A stretch of DNA of 64,000 nucleotides, taken from positions 101,211-165,210 of the forward strand of contig JAHHDR010000021.1 in assembly GCA_019739215.1 (NCBI GenBank), written 5' to 3'. Under the pieces are notes generated by a model, which was not told the origin of the DNA, did not search any database, and saw only the letters and a list, made by a program, of their open reading frames with translations. The translations under genes were made by a program, and so were the position numbers. Every line of letters begins with the position of its first letter. Within the stretch, counting starts at the first letter, position 1. Below, piece after piece: positions 55,389 through 64,000 of the stretch. The DNA is from Rhizobium sp. GTDB taxonomy: Bacteria > Pseudomonadota > Alphaproteobacteria > Rhizobiales > Rhizobiaceae.

Positions 55389-55964
55389 ATGCAAGTCATT
55401 CTCCTCGAACGCGTCAACAAGCTCGGCCAGATGGGCGAGACCGTGAAGGTCAAGGACGGCTACGCCCGCAACTACCTGCTGCCGCTCGGCAAGGCGCTGC
55501 GCGCCAACGAAGGCAACAAGAAGCGTTTCGAAACCGAGCGCGCGACCCTGGAAGCCCGCAACCTCGAGCGCAAGTCCGAAGCCCAGAAGATCGCCGACAA
55601 GCTCGAAGGCAAGTCCTTCGTGATGGTGCGCTCCGCTGGCGAAACCGGCCAGCTCTACGGCTCGGTCGCAGCGCGCGACATCGTCGAGGCGCTTGAAGCC
55701 GAAGGCTTCAACATCGGCCGCAACCAGGTCGACCTCAACACCCCGATCAAGACCATCGGCCTGCACAACGTCAACCTGCACCTGCATGCCGAAGTCGAGA
55801 TCGAAATCGAACTCAACGTCGCCCGTTCGGCCGACGAAGCTGCCCGCCAGGCCAAGGGCGAAAGCCTGACCTCGGCCGATGCCATCTATGGTGTCGACGA
55901 AGACGCGCTGAAGCCGGAAGACTTCTTCGACGCCAGCCAGCTCGAGCACGGCGAAGAAATGTAA
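55389..55964 (+). CDS. rplI: 50S ribosomal protein L9 (right copy)
   Basis: Identical 191-residue protein to 52590-53165, on the opposite strand. L9 is normally single-copy in bacteria. No base differs between the two, which would require very recent duplication, strong gene conversion, or one DNA segment assembled twice. Confidence 0.95.
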   Translation: MQVILLERVNKLGQMGETVKVKDGYARNYLLPLGKALRANEGNKKRFETERATLEARNLERKSEAQKIADKLEGKSFVMVRSAGETGQLYGSVAARDIVEALEAEGFNIGRNQVDLNTPIKTIGLHNVNLHLHAEVEIEIELNVARSADEAARQAKGESLTSADAIYGVDEDALKPEDFFDASQLEHGEEM

Positions 55965-56284
55965 GAGCCTCGGCTCGAACGTTTCCATCGGCTTTTGCAG
56001 GCGCCTCCGGCACATCACCGGGGGCGCCTTTCGTTTGTCCGGCGGCCCGCGGGGGCGTGATATCGACGTCCGCAAATCCTGCGATGTTAACCATATCACA
56101 AATTTGAATGCGACAATGTGCATTCTTGAACATTCGACCAGTCAGCACCCATTGAAAACTGGCGATTCTTTGTTAGATTTTACGTTCTGTTAATGTTTTG
56201 GACATGCTTACCGCCCGGTGCGCATCCAATACGCTCCGTCCGGCCTGCTGTCAGTCGTGTGTACATTACGCGTGGAGCTGACAT
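55965..56284. other. Region between rplI and cfa (right copy)
   Basis: Mirror of 52270-52589: the rplI terminator hairpin at 55999-56029 with TTTCGTTTG after it, then an AT-rich segment up to the cfa start. No gene is seen. Confidence 0.5.
55999..56041 (+). terminator. Terminator of rplI (right copy)
   Basis: Mirror of the left-arm terminator: AGGCGCC/GGCGCCT stem extended by CCGG/CCGG with one mismatch, then TTTCGTTTGTCC, 34 bases after the rplI stop. Confidence 0.75.
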
Positions 56285-57562
56285 ATGAACCGCATTCTAG
56301 ACCGTTTTCTCGCGACCATAATTCGCAAAGGCAATTTAACAGTCACCTACGCCGACGGCACCAGCCGTATCTATGGCGGAGGCACCGGCAAGCCGGTGCA
56401 TGTGAGATTCAACTCCCCGAAGGCCGAGTGGCAAGTCGCCTACAATCCCGAGTTCCATCTCGGGCAATGCTACGCCGACGGCACGCTGGATATCGTCCAG
56501 GGCGACATGTACGATCTGCTCGAGGCCGCCCTCACCGGCAACCCGGATGGCGGGCTGCAGTACAGGCCCTGGATGAAGGCGCTGGCGAAGGTGCGCTACC
56601 TGTTCCGCCATTTCAAGGAAGACAACATCGCCCATCGTTCGCGGAAGAACGTGCAGCACCACTATGACCTGACCGGTGCGCTCTACGATCTCTTCCTCGA
56701 TGCCGACCGGCAATATTCCTGCGCCTATTTCGAGACGCCGAACACGGATCTCGAGGAGGCGCAACTTGCCAAGAAGCGGCACATCGCTGCCAAGATGGTG
56801 ATGAACCGCCCGGGCCTGTCGGTGCTCGACATCGGTTGCGGCTGGGGCGGCATGGCGCTCTATCTCGCGCGCAACATCGGCGCGAAGGTCAAGGGCGTGA
56901 CCCTGTCGGACGAGCAGCTCGCCATGGCCCGCCGGCGCGCCGCGGACGGCGGGCTCGACGGCGACATCCGCTTCGAGTTGCAGGACTATCGCCATGTCGA
57001 CGAGCAGTTCGACCGGATCGTCTCCGTGGGCATGTTCGAACATGTCGGCCGTCCGCATTACGACACCTATTTCAAGAAGTCGGCGCAGCTTCTGAAGAAG
57101 GACGGCGTGATGCTGATGCACACGATCGGTCGCGTCGACGAGCCTGCGACGACCAATCCCTTCATCGAGAAATACATCTTCCCCGGCGGCTATATTCCGT
57201 CGATGTCGGAGGTGATGGCGTCGATCGAGCGCTCGGGGCTGGTCATCACCGATGTCGAGGTGCTCAGGCTGCACTATGCCGAGACATTGCGGGCCTGGCG
57301 CGAACGCTTCATGGCGCGGCGCGAGGAGGCAAAGGCACTCTATGACGAGCGGTTCTGCCGGATCTGGGAATTCTACCTCGCATCCTCGGAGAGCGCGTTC
57401 CGCTGGCAGGGCCTGGTGATCTTCCAGTTCCAGCTCGCCCACGACCAGCAGGCCGTTCCGCTCACCCGCGACTATATCCAGGACGCAGAGAATTGCCTGC
57501 GCCAGATCGAGAAAAAGAACGACGAGGGTTCGGTTCGCTTCCCGCACGAGGCCGCCGAGTAG
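56285..57562 (+). CDS. cfa: Cyclopropane-fatty-acyl-phospholipid synthase (right copy)
   Basis: Identical 425-residue protein to 50992-52269, with the SAM motif VLDIGCGWGG at 180-189 and the Glu-containing GMFEHVG. Several cfa paralogues are common in rhizobia but they differ in sequence; exact identity is not expected for paralogues. Confidence 0.94.
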   Translation: MNRILDRFLATIIRKGNLTVTYADGTSRIYGGGTGKPVHVRFNSPKAEWQVAYNPEFHLGQCYADGTLDIVQGDMYDLLEAALTGNPDGGLQYRPWMKALAKVRYLFRHFKEDNIAHRSRKNVQHHYDLTGALYDLFLDADRQYSCAYFETPNTDLEEAQLAKKRHIAAKMVMNRPGLSVLDIGCGWGGMALYLARNIGAKVKGVTLSDEQLAMARRRAADGGLDGDIRFELQDYRHVDEQFDRIVSVGMFEHVGRPHYDTYFKKSAQLLKKDGVMLMHTIGRVDEPATTNPFIEKYIFPGGYIPSMSEVMASIERSGLVITDVEVLRLHYAETLRAWRERFMARREEAKALYDERFCRIWEFYLASSESAFRWQGLVIFQFQLAHDQQAVPLTRDYIQDAENCLRQIEKKNDEGSVRFPHEAAE

Positions 57563-57587
57563 CTGATTCTCACGCCAAGAAATTGAG

Positions 57588-57621
57588 AGGCCTGCGTCTT
57601 TCGTCGCGGGCCTTTCTCTTA
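57588..57621 (+). terminator. Terminator of cfa (right copy)
   Basis: Mirror of the left-arm hairpin: AGGCCTGCG at 57588-57596, CGCGGGCCT at 57605-57613, followed by TTTCTCTT. Confidence 0.7.
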
Positions 57622-57787
57622 TGTCCAGACGGGCGTTGCCGATTTGCCTGAGTCAATGGAAAGCTCGATCGAAGGGCCTCTTTTTCATCGGTCTGTGAAC
57701 TGCTGTGGACTGAAAGATTCCTGTCCAAATCCGGGCGGTGTGTTCTATAGGATCAGACACGGACTCAAAATCACAACAGGCACGATC

Positions 57788-59287
57788 ATGAAAGACGTTG
57801 CGCGGAAACTCGCCGCCATCAGCAATACCGACGCCACGCCGCACTACCGGGAAGCTCCGGGAAATCTGGAAGCGGAACAGGCGCTGCTCGGCGCGATCCT
57901 CGTCAACAACGACGCCTTCTACCGCGTTTCGGACTTCCTCAAGCCGGTGCATTTCAGCGAGGCGCTGCACCGGCGAATCTACGAGGTGGCGGGCGACATC
58001 ATCCGCATGGGCAAGACGGCCCATCCGGTGACGGTCAAGACCTTCCTGCCGGCCGACGACAAGGTGGGCGACATGACGGTCGCACAGTATCTGGCCCGCC
58101 TCGCCGCCGACGCCGTCTCGATCATCAATGCCGAGGACTATGGCCGGGCGGTCTACGATCTCGCGCTGCGCCGCTCGCTGATCACCATCGGCGAGGACAT
58201 GGTCAACATCGCCTATGACGCACCGCTCGACATGCCGCCGCAGGCGCAGATCGAGGACACCGAGCGCCGCCTCTTCGAACTCGCCGAAACCGGCCGCTAT
58301 GATGGCGGCTTCCAGGCCTTTTCCGACGCCGTTGCCCAGGCCATCGACATGGCCGGCGCCGCCTTCGAGCGCGACGGCCATCTCTCGGGCATCTCGACCG
58401 GCATTACGTCGCTCGACGCCAAGATGGGCGGCCTGCAGCGTTCGGACCTGATCGTGCTGGCGGGTCGCCCGGGCATGGGCAAGACCTCGCTGGCCACCAA
58501 CATCGCCTACAACATCGCGGCGGCCTACGAGCCGGAAGTGCTGCCGGACGGTTCCTACAAGGCCCGCAACGGCGGCGTCGTCGGTTTCTACTCGCTGGAA
58601 ATGTCGGCCGAACAGCTCGCCACGCGCATCATTTCCGAGCAGACGGAAGTCTCCTCCTCGAAGATCCGCCGCGGCGACATCACTGAATCCGATTTCGAGA
58701 AGCTCGTCGCCTGCTCGCAGATGATGCAGAAAATTCCGCTGTTCATCGACCAGACAGGCGGCATCTCGATCGCCCAGCTCTCGGCGCGCGCGCGCCGCCT
58801 GAAGCGGCAGCGCGGGCTCGACTGCCTGGTTGTCGACTATATCCAGCTCATGACCGGCTCCGGCAAGTCCGGAGAGAACCGGGTGCAGGAAGTCACGCAG
58901 ATCACCACCGGCCTCAAGGCGCTCGGCAAGGAGCTCGGCGTGCCGATCATCGCGCTCTCCCAGCTTTCGCGCCAGGTCGAGAGCCGCGAGGACAAGCGAC
59001 CGCAACTGTCGGACCTTCGCGAATCCGGTTCGATCGAGCAGGACGCCGACGTAGTGCTTTTCGTGTTTCGCGAGGAGTATTACGTCAAGAATATGGAGCC
59101 GCGCGATCCCGACGATCCCAAGTATACCGAATGGGAACAGCAGATGGACAAGGTGAAGGGCACGGCGGACGTGATCATCGCCAAGCAGCGCCATGGACCG
59201 ACCGGCACCGTAAAGCTCGCCTTCCAGTCGGAATTCACGCGCTTCACCGACCTCGCGGATCCGAGCTTCACCCAGTACGAGCACTGA
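57788..59287 (+). CDS. dnaB: Replicative DNA helicase DnaB (right copy)
   Basis: Identical 499-residue helicase to 49267-50766, ATG at 57788. The stop at 59287 lies 25 bases from the convergent GGDEF-EAL gene. Two identical chromosomal dnaB genes would be very unusual; plasmids and phages do carry dnaB homologues, but these differ in sequence. Confidence 0.95.
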   Translation: MKDVARKLAAISNTDATPHYREAPGNLEAEQALLGAILVNNDAFYRVSDFLKPVHFSEALHRRIYEVAGDIIRMGKTAHPVTVKTFLPADDKVGDMTVAQYLARLAADAVSIINAEDYGRAVYDLALRRSLITIGEDMVNIAYDAPLDMPPQAQIEDTERRLFELAETGRYDGGFQAFSDAVAQAIDMAGAAFERDGHLSGISTGITSLDAKMGGLQRSDLIVLAGRPGMGKTSLATNIAYNIAAAYEPEVLPDGSYKARNGGVVGFYSLEMSAEQLATRIISEQTEVSSSKIRRGDITESDFEKLVACSQMMQKIPLFIDQTGGISIAQLSARARRLKRQRGLDCLVVDYIQLMTGSGKSGENRVQEVTQITTGLKALGKELGVPIIALSQLSRQVESREDKRPQLSDLRESGSIEQDADVVLFVFREEYYVKNMEPRDPDDPKYTEWEQQMDKVKGTADVIIAKQRHGPTGTVKLAFQSEFTRFTDLADPSFTQYEH

Positions 59288-59312
59288 GGCCGACGCGCGC
59301 CGGCCCGGCTGA

Positions 59313-61334
59313 TCAAGCCTGGAGCCGGCATGCACCCGATTCGGAAACAGCAATGAAATCGATGGCCGCCGCTGCGGGCAGCGGGCGCGAAAAGTAATAG
59401 CCTTGGACGAGTTCGGCGCCGAGGCCGCGCAGCACGGCGAGTTCACCGGAAGTTTCCACACCTTCAACTACGGTATTGAGGCCCATATCGGCGCAGAGCG
59501 CGAGTAGCGACTTGACGATGTTGTAGCTGGTCTTCTGCCGCTGGATGTCGCGCACGAAACTGCCGTCGATCTTGATCTTGGTGAGCGGCAGCTTGTGGAT
59601 GTGGTGCAGGCTCGAGTAACCGGTGCCGAAATCGTCAAGCGCGATGCCGCAGCCCATGCGACGCAACATTTCGACAGAGGCCCGCGCCTGTTCAAAATCC
59701 TGCATGACGGCGGTCTCGGTGATCTCGAAGACGATCCGCGACGGGTCCATGCCGCTTGCTTCTACGATCGCGACAATGCGCAGCATGCCCTCGGCGGAGA
59801 CCAGGTCGTGAGCCGAGAGGTTGAAGGACAGCCTGACCGAACGCGGCCAGGCCTTCGCGGTTTCCAGCGCCTGCTCCAGCAGCAGGCGGGTGATCATGCC
59901 GATGCGCCCCGTGTGCTCGGCGACCGGCACGAATTCGCCTGGCGATACCTTGCCGATGACGGGGCTGTCCCAGCGCGCCAGGGCCTCGAAGGCGACACAG
60001 CGGCCTGTCGCGGCATGGACGATGGGCTGGTAGACCAGCGAGAGCTCGCGTTTGAGGTCCGCCGCAGCCATCGCGTCCTCGACAATCCTCTGGCGAGAGA
60101 GTTCGTCTGCCTGTTCAGCGTTGAAGACGACCACGCCGGCGCGGTGGTTGCGCTTGGCTGTATAAAGGGCGTAGTCGGCTCTCTCATAGAGCGTCTGGCC
60201 GTCCGTTCCGACATCGGGATAGATCGCAAATCCTATCGAGCCCGTGACCTGAACGGAGCCGGAGCCGATATTGATCGGCTCGCAGATGGCATCGCAGATT
60301 TCATGCCCGATCGCGATCGCTTCGCACGCCCACTCGGGACGCGAGAGGACCAGGCCGAACTCATCGCCGCCCATGCGGAAGATCGCCAGCCGGCCGTCAG
60401 GCTGCCGTCGTGCGGCCAGCCGCTCGAGCCGGGCGGCGATCTCGACAAGCACCTTGTCGCCGGCGGCATGGCCGTACATGTCGTTCACCGGCTTGAAGCC
60501 ATCGAGATCGACGATACCGATCGCCAGCGGTTCGCCGGCGCTGCGGGCGCTGGCGAAACGATCCTCAAGCGAGAGGAAGAAGCTGCGACGGTTCTGCAAC
60601 ACCGTGAGGCTGTCGAGATTGGCCAGTCTGAGGTTTTCGTCGGAGAGAGCCTGGATCGCGGCATTGCGGTCGTTCAACGCCTGCTGCTGGTCGAGAAGCG
60701 CCTGGCGCGACTCGTTCAGCCCCCGAAAATCGCGGTAGTGCGTCATCAGGATCGCGATCATGGCAATCGTCACCAGGATGACGTTGATGCCCATGGCAAT
60801 GAATGTCGGCTCGCCCGTCATCAGCATGGTCACGAGAAGCGGCACGTTGACGATGACCGTCACGGCGAGCGCTGCCGAGCGCAGGTGCATGAGACAGAAG
60901 ATGCAGCCGATGACGGTGATTGCCATGAAGAAAACGACATGGCTGCGCTGGAACGCATCGCCATAAGGCAGCAGCAGTAGCGCCCAGGCCGTGAAAGCCA
61001 CGGTGATCGGTCCGACGACGATGTTTGTCGCCCTGAGCTTCCGGTAGGCTTCCGCCGCCTCGACCTTCGTGTGGCGCGATTTCAGCCAACTGAACGTCCG
61101 TAACAGGCTGACGCCCCCCATGAGCCCAGGGAGGTAGTAGACCAGCCAGGATGGCGCGACGGCAGCATGCGTGAAGGCGAGCGCCACCATGTTCGTCAGC
61201 AGAATGGCGTACATCAGCGGCACCTGCTTGGAGAATGCCTCGTACTGGGCAATCGTCAGGACAGGATTATCGCGGGGGATCGCAAAGAGCCCGGCCACCC
61301 ACCTGAAAAAACGCCTGGCAGCAATACTGTTCAT
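59313..61334 (-). CDS. Membrane-bound diguanylate cyclase/phosphodiesterase, GGDEF-EAL (right copy)
   Basis: Identical to the 673-residue product of 47220-49241, with intact GGDEF (322-326) and EAL (450-452) motifs after a membrane sensor. If the duplication were real, cyclic di-GMP enzyme dosage would double along with DnaB and L9. Confidence 0.94.
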   Translation of the reverse strand: MNSIAARRFFRWVAGLFAIPRDNPVLTIAQYEAFSKQVPLMYAILLTNMVALAFTHAAVAPSWLVYYLPGLMGGVSLLRTFSWLKSRHTKVEAAEAYRKLRATNIVVGPITVAFTAWALLLLPYGDAFQRSHVVFFMAITVIGCIFCLMHLRSAALAVTVIVNVPLLVTMLMTGEPTFIAMGINVILVTIAMIAILMTHYRDFRGLNESRQALLDQQQALNDRNAAIQALSDENLRLANLDSLTVLQNRRSFFLSLEDRFASARSAGEPLAIGIVDLDGFKPVNDMYGHAAGDKVLVEIAARLERLAARRQPDGRLAIFRMGGDEFGLVLSRPEWACEAIAIGHEICDAICEPINIGSGSVQVTGSIGFAIYPDVGTDGQTLYERADYALYTAKRNHRAGVVVFNAEQADELSRQRIVEDAMAAADLKRELSLVYQPIVHAATGRCVAFEALARWDSPVIGKVSPGEFVPVAEHTGRIGMITRLLLEQALETAKAWPRSVRLSFNLSAHDLVSAEGMLRIVAIVEASGMDPSRIVFEITETAVMQDFEQARASVEMLRRMGCGIALDDFGTGYSSLHHIHKLPLTKIKIDGSFVRDIQRQKTSYNIVKSLLALCADMGLNTVVEGVETSGELAVLRGLGAELVQGYYFSRPLPAAAAIDFIAVSESGACRLQA

Positions 61335-61468
61335 CGACTCTCACACCCCCAGCACGAACATGTATTTGCTTTGCGGGGCCGCATCTCCAATGCAGTCCAA
61401 CCGCCTACCCACAATATATAAGCCAGATATTATTAAAGCACGGATAACAGCTGCACTTGCCTGTGTGG

Positions 61469-61771
61469 TCAGTGTCCAGCAGCGCGAAGCACAACCACGC
61501 TTGCAACACCAATGGCCACCGATGCCAGCAGCGGCAGCCGCAGCGCCGCAAGAACCGTAACGCCGCATGCAATGGTCTCCGCCCAGCCGGTGGCGAGCGC
61601 GGTGGGTGCGATCACCGCCATCAGCACAGCCGGCGGAATGGCGTCGAGTGCCTCGCGCATCTCCTCACCGATGGACAGACGGCGGACGAGAAAGATGCCC
61701 GAGAGGCGCGTCAGCATGGTCGCGGCCGCCATGGCGAGGATCGCGAGAAACGTATCGACATCGAGGGTCAT
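61469..61771 (-). CDS. azlD: AzlD family exporter subunit (right copy)
   Basis: Identical to the 100-residue product of 46783-47085. It overlaps the azlC copy by four bases. See the left copy for motifs. Confidence 0.91.
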   Translation of the reverse strand: MTLDVDTFLAILAMAAATMLTRLSGIFLVRRLSIGEEMREALDAIPPAVLMAVIAPTALATGWAETIACGVTVLAALRLPLLASVAIGVASVVVLRAAGH

Positions 61772-62466
61772 TGCACCACCGCCGTTTTTCGGAGGCGGCC
61801 TGACGCAAAGGCTGCGGCCAGGCCGGCGGCTGCGCCCGCGGCGATGTACCAGGCGCCGGGGACCATGAGAAAGGTGGCGATGGAGGCCAGCGCGCTCGCC
61901 AGCAACACCAGCCCGGTTGACGGGCCTTTCCAGAAGCCCATGACCAGAACGATGAAGACCGCGGGAAAGGCGAAATCCAGTCCGATCAGTGTCGGATCCC
62001 CGAGAAGGGCGCCGAGCAGAGCGCCCGCGAGGCTGCAGGCGATCCAGTTGAGATAGAACAGGACCGAGAGGCCGGCATAGAAGGCGGGCGTAAGCCGGGT
62101 CCGGCTTGCCCGCGCCTCGGCCATCGCCCAGTTTTCATCGGCCATAACAAGGGCGCCGAGATATTTCTGCCATGGCCTGAAGGCGTCCATCTTGCGGCCC
62201 AGGGAGGCGCCCATCAGAACGTGACGGACATTGACAAGCAACGCCGCAAAGCCGAGCGCCGTCCAGCTTGCCGGGTGAGTCCAGATGTCCATGGCGACGA
62301 ACTGAGAGCCGCCGGCAAAGACGAGCGCGCTCATCAGCATCGCTTCCAAGGGAGACAGGCCCTTTGCGGCGGCGACCGCGCCGAAGACCAGACCGATGGG
62401 CATAGCCGCGACGAGGACCGGGGCAATGGTCTTCAACCCGGCCGCGAATTCAGATTTCCAGTTCAT
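61768..62466 (-). CDS. azlC: AzlC family exporter subunit (right copy)
   Basis: Identical to the 232-residue product of 46088-46786. It follows the araC copy by 87 bases, so the complete regulator-exporter unit with its promoter region is duplicated, not only the coding parts. Confidence 0.92.
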   Translation of the reverse strand: MNWKSEFAAGLKTIAPVLVAAMPIGLVFGAVAAAKGLSPLEAMLMSALVFAGGSQFVAMDIWTHPASWTALGFAALLVNVRHVLMGASLGRKMDAFRPWQKYLGALVMADENWAMAEARASRTRLTPAFYAGLSVLFYLNWIACSLAGALLGALLGDPTLIGLDFAFPAVFIVLVMGFWKGPSTGLVLLASALASIATFLMVPGAWYIAAGAAAGLAAAFASGRLRKTAVVQ

Positions 62467-62553
62467 GGGCACTCCGGATGGTGGGGTCTTCCGGATAATG
62501 TGCCAATGCGCATCTGGTCTTGAACAAAAGTGCTCGGCCGGACCGATTGTCGG

Positions 62554-63414
62554 TCAGCCCCTGCGATAGGCCGCGGGCGTGACGCCGATGCGCGCCTTGA
62601 AATGGCGCGTCAAATGCGCCTGGTCGGCAAAACCGCATTCGATGGCAGTATCCGACGGCGAGGCTCCCTCGCGCAGAAGGCGGCGCGCGTGCCGGACGCG
62701 CAGGTCGGTCTGGAATGCGTGCGGGGTGATGAAGAACTCCCGCCGGAAGGCACGGATCAGGTGGGCGCGGCTCAGGCCGGCGATCCCGGCCAGTGCCTCG
62801 AGCCCGACTTCACTCGTGAAGTTCGAAGCGAGAAAATCCCGTGCGCGCCCTGCCTTGCTCCTGCCGGTCTCCTTAGGCGGTGTGATGATGGCGCTGCCGT
62901 AACGGATGAACATGTGGGAGAGCACGCGATACATGGCTTCCTCGGCAAGAAGGTCGTCCACGCCGTCCTGGACCAGACGGTGGGCATGGGCGAAATCCAT
63001 TGCCAGGGCTTCATCCTGCAGCAACTGCTTCGAGAAGCTCGGCGCGCCGTTGAAGGCCCGTCCGGTGACGTCCTCGATGATACCCCTCAGCAGCTCGGTG
63101 TCGGGGTAGATCATTCGGTAGCGATAGCCCCCGCTGACGCCGGGGGCTCCGTCGTGGATTTCGCCCGGATTGAGGAGGTAGAGAGCGCCCGGGCCGGTAT
63201 GCTCACGTTCGCCCCGGATGCGAGCGATCTGGCACCCCGCCTCGATGGCGCCGATGGAGAAGGTATCGTGTGAATGCGGTGCGAATTCGTGGGTGACGAA
63301 TGTCGCGGCCATGCACTCCATGTCCCTGAAGCGCGTGGCCCTCCAGAAATCGGTGTTCTCCCGGTCGGTCACCGGTATGGCCTGGGTGGCCTCGGCCTGG
63401 GAAACGTTCTGCAT
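62554..63414 (-). CDS. AraC family transcriptional regulator (right copy)
   Basis: Identical to the 286-residue product of 45140-46000, with a cupin-like sensor domain and two C-terminal helix-turn-helix motifs. It is divergent from the partial right copy of alr with 88 bases between the starts, as on the left. Confidence 0.92.
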   Translation of the reverse strand: MQNVSQAEATQAIPVTDRENTDFWRATRFRDMECMAATFVTHEFAPHSHDTFSIGAIEAGCQIARIRGEREHTGPGALYLLNPGEIHDGAPGVSGGYRYRMIYPDTELLRGIIEDVTGRAFNGAPSFSKQLLQDEALAMDFAHAHRLVQDGVDDLLAEEAMYRVLSHMFIRYGSAIITPPKETGRSKAGRARDFLASNFTSEVGLEALAGIAGLSRAHLIRAFRREFFITPHAFQTDLRVRHARRLLREGASPSDTAIECGFADQAHLTRHFKARIGVTPAAYRRG

Positions 63415-63502
63415 GGCCAATCCATAATTCAATCGCCCCGGCCCGTCTTGTACAAAAGTTGCACGCTTGCCGTGGCGGGAACGAAGGATTAAGAGCGCGG
63501 CC

Positions 63503-64000
63503 ATGGACCAGACGCTGACCAAGAACACGGGTTTCGACATCGCTCCCGCCCGCCTCACGATCGACACGGGCGCCATCGCGGCCAACTGGCGCAGCCTGCG
63601 GTCAATGGCAGTGGCGTCGGAGACCGGCGCGGTGCTCAAGGCCGACGCCTATGGCCTGGGTGCCGAACAGGTCGCGCGGATACTTGACCGTGCCGGCTGC
63701 CGGACCTTCTTCGTGGCGACGATGAGCGAGGGCGAGGCACTGCGCCGGTGGGTTTGGCGAGGCCCGAATCTTCGTTCTCTCCGGCTTCTGGGCGGGGCAG
63801 GAAGCGCAGATAATTTCTGCCGGCCTGATACCCGTTCTCGCCTCCGCTGAACAACTCGATGCCTTCCGGGCCATGGGCCGCTCCGATCCCTTCGCGCTCA
63901 ATATCGATACCGGCATGAATCGCCTGGGATTCTCCGTCGCCGATACCGCAAGCATTGCCAGCATGAATGGGAGGCCGGTCATGGTGATGAGCCATCTCGC
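63503..64000 (+). pseudogene. alr: Alanine racemase, partial and frameshifted (right copy)
   Basis: From ATG 63503 the product is identical to the left Alr up to EGEALRRWV, including Lys46 in AVLKADAYGLG. An extra T at 63753-63755 then shifts the frame, ending in RSRLR at 63850. Past the insertion the correct protein continues in another frame (LASAEQLDAFRAMGRSD, NIDTGMNRLGF) to the window end. The left copy is intact at this point, so the insertion is probably an error in the right arm. Confidence 0.88.

Larger units (their letters stand above)
54279..64000 (-). repeat. Right arm of a 19.4-kb palindrome
   Basis: Reverse complement of 44555-54275. Identical frame lengths and mirrored coordinates (sum 108554) hold for every gene from DUF2232 to araC. 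After an extra T in the run at 63753-63755 the sum becomes 108555 to the window end. The arm is cut by the window, so its true end is not visible. Confidence 0.95.

Noticed and set aside
44555..64000. Composite transposon or IS-mediated inverted duplication
   Set aside because: No transposase, terminal inverted repeat or target-site duplication is visible at the centre, and genes in the arms are housekeeping genes in native order.

Overview
The window looks like a chromosomal stretch of a GC-rich alphaproteobacterium of the order Hyphomicrobiales, most likely Rhizobiaceae or a close relative. This rests on conserved gene order: a C-terminal end resembling rsh, then acpS-lepB-rnc-era; a TIGR02301-type secreted protein; psd-pssA; radA-cvpA-purF-SDR; and DUF2232-rplI-cfa-dnaB. 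No genus can be assigned from sequence reading alone. No rRNA, tRNA, CRISPR array or transposase was seen.

1-8 kb: housekeeping genes (holo-ACP synthase, signal peptidase I, RNase III, Era), a glutathionyl-hydroquinone reductase and Tex. 8.4-17 kb: a TadG-like vWA protein without other tad genes; a minus-strand block (pyridoxamine-oxidase-like protein, phosphatase, HD hydrolase, YgfZ, secreted proteins, Nudix); then a SRAP/YedK protein, a PaiB-like protein, an HNH protein and a LysE/ArgO exporter. 17-23 kb: cysS, a VapBC pair, two tandem GFA proteins, proline iminopeptidase and citramalate synthase. 23-28.5 kb: three proteins with RTX-type features (serralysin protease, cadherin-like protein, small RTX protein) with no type I secretion genes in view. 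28.6-35 kb: RarD, a LOG-family protein, a large LysM protein with internally duplicated modules, an Atm1-type ABC exporter and a ParDE pair. 35.5-45 kb: radA, cvpA, purF, an SDR, an Aas-like acyl-CoA/ACP synthetase, pssA, psd and alr.

Two features dominate the second half. First, bases 44,555-64,000 form a giant, almost perfect palindrome: two arms of about 9.72 kb around a 3-base spacer at 54,276-54,278. It duplicates araC-azlCD, a GGDEF-EAL gene, dnaB, cfa, rplI and a DUF2232 gene, and the right arm runs off the window inside alr. The centre sits just upstream of the DUF2232 gene, where related genomes usually have rpsF-rpsR. Second, between about 35.4 and 44.1 kb, parE, cvpA, the SDR (twice), the acyl synthetase, pssA and alr each carry a single-base insertion that breaks the frame, and purF may too. 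The genes before 35 kb show none.

The simplest joint explanation is an assembly or library artefact near a contig end (fold-back read or chimera plus unpolished insertions). A real inverted duplication seeded by a short hairpin cannot be excluded from sequence alone. Frameshifted genes are therefore described with both their present and their corrected structure.
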